A stretch of DNA of 7,569 nucleotides, from assembly GCA_023436515.1 (NCBI GenBank), contig JAEZIV010000336.1:1-7569 (forward strand), given 5' to 3'. The notes under the pieces were generated by a model. The model was given only the letters and a program-made list of their open reading frames with translations. It did no database searches and was not told where the DNA came from. Source of the stretch: Bacillota bacterium (GTDB lineage: Bacteria; Bacillota; Clostridia; Acetivibrionales; DSM-1351). Within the stretch, counting starts at the first letter, position 1. Every line of letters starts with the position of its first letter. This document shows positions 6,242 to 7,569 of the stretch, in pieces. The translations under genes and the position numbers were made by a program.

Positions 6242-7569
6242 TTACACAAGTTCCACATGGTACTCCCTGAACCAATAATCCAGTTGCAGCAGCCATGCTA
6301 TCAGCTGTGGGCGCCCCATAAGCTGTCCGTACCAGGTGATATTACTACCTGAGCGGATTAGAGGGAGCGTGTCAGGATGCAATATATCCTTCAAAATTGA
6401 ATCAGGCTGGGAGATTGCCTCTTCAAACATTCCTGTTACAATTCTTTCGTACTCAGGATTGTGAGTTTTTGGATAGGGACTCTTCTTCCTGTGGAGAATT
6501 TTATCCGGAAGATAGTCGCTCATGGCATCCCTGAGAAGAGCTTTCTCTTCTTTATTCTTAAATTTAATACTCCAGGGGACATTGTATACGTATTCTAAAA
6601 TTCTATGGTCGGAGAAGGGCACTCTCACTTCAAGTCCGCTGGCCATGGACATACGGTCCTTGCGTTCCAGCAGGCTGACCATAAACCAGTTGACCGAAAG
6701 CCAGGTAGCTATCCTGCTGGTACGCATTTCCTCGGTGTCGGTGGAGACCAGCGGACAGGCATTTTTGCTGTCCAGATACATTTGTTTTACAAATTCAAAG
6801 CCTTCTTTTGGTTTGGCAAAATCCTGATTGAAGAGGAAAACCCTTGACTCAGGGTCATGAATCCAGGGGAAGAAATCTCTGTGAAGCATCTCCGGCCTGT
6901 AGAACCAGGGATATCCACCAAAGATTTCATCAGCACATTCCCCACTGAGTGCTACAGTGTGCCTATTTTTAACCTCCCTGCAATAATAGAGCAGAGAGGA
7001 GTCTATGTCTGCCATTCCCGGGTAATCTCTGTACTTAACAGCTTCAGTAAGTAAATCGGCTATTTTCTGCTGACTTACAGTGAGAATGGTATGGTCAGTT
7101 TTTAAGTAGTTAGCAAGCCAGGAGGCATATGCATCGTCACTCTCAGGCTGAAAGCTTGTGGCTTCAAAATGCTCCTTATTGCCCTCGTACTCAAAGGAAT
7201 AGGTGGAAAGCTGATGTCCGAACTTCCCATCGGATCTTGCCACAGAGGATACTATAGAAGAATCCAACCCGCCGGAAAGGAAGGTACACAAAGGGACATC
7301 AGAAACCAACTGCCTTTGAATAGCATCAGTTAATAAAAACCTTGTCTTCTCTGTTATTGTTGCTTCATCGTCCTCAAGCTCATAAGCATTAAGAGACCAA
7401 TATTTATATAGCCTAAGGCCGTTAATATCATAAAAGCCGTGATAGCCCGGTGAAATTTCATATATATTCTTGAATATACCATTATTGGAAGGTCTCATGG
7501 GTGATAGATAGAACAATTGCCAGAGTCCTTCATTATTGAGTTCTGCTTTGACCTGAGGATGTTTTAGGA
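6242..7569 (-). CDS. asnB: asparagine synthetase (glutamine-hydrolysing), C-terminal part
   Basis: The frame is open through the right edge and ends at TAA 6244-6242, giving 441 codons of a protein that is usually near 610-620 residues, so about 170 N-terminal residues (including the catalytic Cys2 of the glutaminase domain) lie outside. The TTG at 7516 is internal: the preceding codons read HPQVKAELNNEGLWQ, a conserved end of the glutaminase domain. The enzyme makes asparagine from aspartate, glutamine and ATP in the cytoplasm. The ATP-binding PPi loop SGGLDSS lies at 7276-7256. SGECADEIFGGYPWF (about 6950-6903), MASGLEVRVPFSDHR, KKSPYPKTHNPEY and the terminal GRPQLIAWLLQLDYWFREY are those of true AsnB enzymes of Firmicutes. 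A lasso cyclase is a relative of this family, but the match to these AsnB-specific C-terminal motifs argues against that reading. Its promoter is outside the window. Confidence 0.93.
   Translation of the reverse strand, partial: LKHPQVKAELNNEGLWQLFYLSPMRPSNNGIFKNIYEISPGYHGFYDINGLRLYKYWSLNAYELEDDEATITEKTRFLLTDAIQRQLVSDVPLCTFLSGGLDSSIVSSVARSDGKFGHQLSTYSFEYEGNKEHFEATSFQPESDDAYASWLANYLKTDHTILTVSQQKIADLLTEAVKYRDYPGMADIDSSLLYYCREVKNRHTVALSGECADEIFGGYPWFYRPEMLHRDFFPWIHDPESRVFLFNQDFAKPKEGFEFVKQMYLDSKNACPLVSTDTEEMRTSRIATWLSVNWFMVSLLERKDRMSMASGLEVRVPFSDHRILEYVYNVPWSIKFKNKEEKALLRDAMSDYLPDKILHRKKSPYPKTHNPEYERIVTGMFEEAISQPDSILKDILHPDTLPLIRSGSNITWYGQLMGRPQLIAWLLQLDYWFREYHVELV

Noticed and set aside
6242..7516. 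Lasso peptide cyclase reading of the - strand gene
   Set aside because: The SGECADEIFGGYPWF, KKSPYPKTHNPEY and GRPQLIAWLLQLDYWF motifs match true AsnB, not lasso C proteins.
7514..7516. TTG 7516 as start of the synthetase
   Set aside because: Upstream codons remain open to the edge and encode conserved glutaminase-domain residues.

Overview
The window looks like a piece of chromosome from a mesophilic, plant-fibre-degrading clostridium of the Ruminiclostridium type. This is inferred from the moderately AT-rich sequence, strong AGGAGG-type ribosome binding sites with TTG and GTG starts, a secreted CBM22-GH10-CBM9 xylanase, an S-layer-homology protein and a clostridial-type asparagine synthetase. 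No species call can be proven from the sequence alone.

Layout from left to right: (1) the 3' end of a + strand gene for an SLH-domain protein, closed by a strong bidirectional terminator at 350-387; (2) a - strand CPA2-type cation/proton antiporter (1610-420) that is full length except for one in-frame TAG at codon 183; (3) a gene-poor stretch (1611-2053) holding a - strand terminator hairpin ahead of the antiporter, three Spo0A-box-like sites, overlapping alternative hairpins, a mini-ORF and the strong RBS of the xylanase; (4) a large secreted xylanase (2054-5488, 1144 aa) with four InlB/Listeria-Bacteroides-type repeats and an unrecognised C-terminal domain; (5) 51 bases later, a 41-codon GTG-start gene (5540-5665) whose N-terminus carries the YxxPxL leader motif of lasso-type RiPP precursors, followed by a hairpin; (6) a decayed C-terminal piece of a methyl-accepting chemotaxis protein with two in-frame stops (5765-6091); (7) a bidirectional terminator (6159-6217) and (8) the C-terminal 441 codons of a - strand asparagine synthetase (AsnB), running off the right edge.

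The window therefore mixes housekeeping genes (AsnB, antiporter), a polysaccharide-degradation gene and decayed genes. The most noteworthy item is the small RiPP-like precursor behind the xylanase. It has a convincing leader and RBS, but its putative core has its first acidic residue at position 10, one beyond the usual lasso ring range, and no dedicated maturation gene is visible here. The neighbouring AsnB reads as a true asparagine synthetase, not a lasso cyclase. The xylanase and precursor may share a transcript, because no terminator is visible between them; this is an inference.
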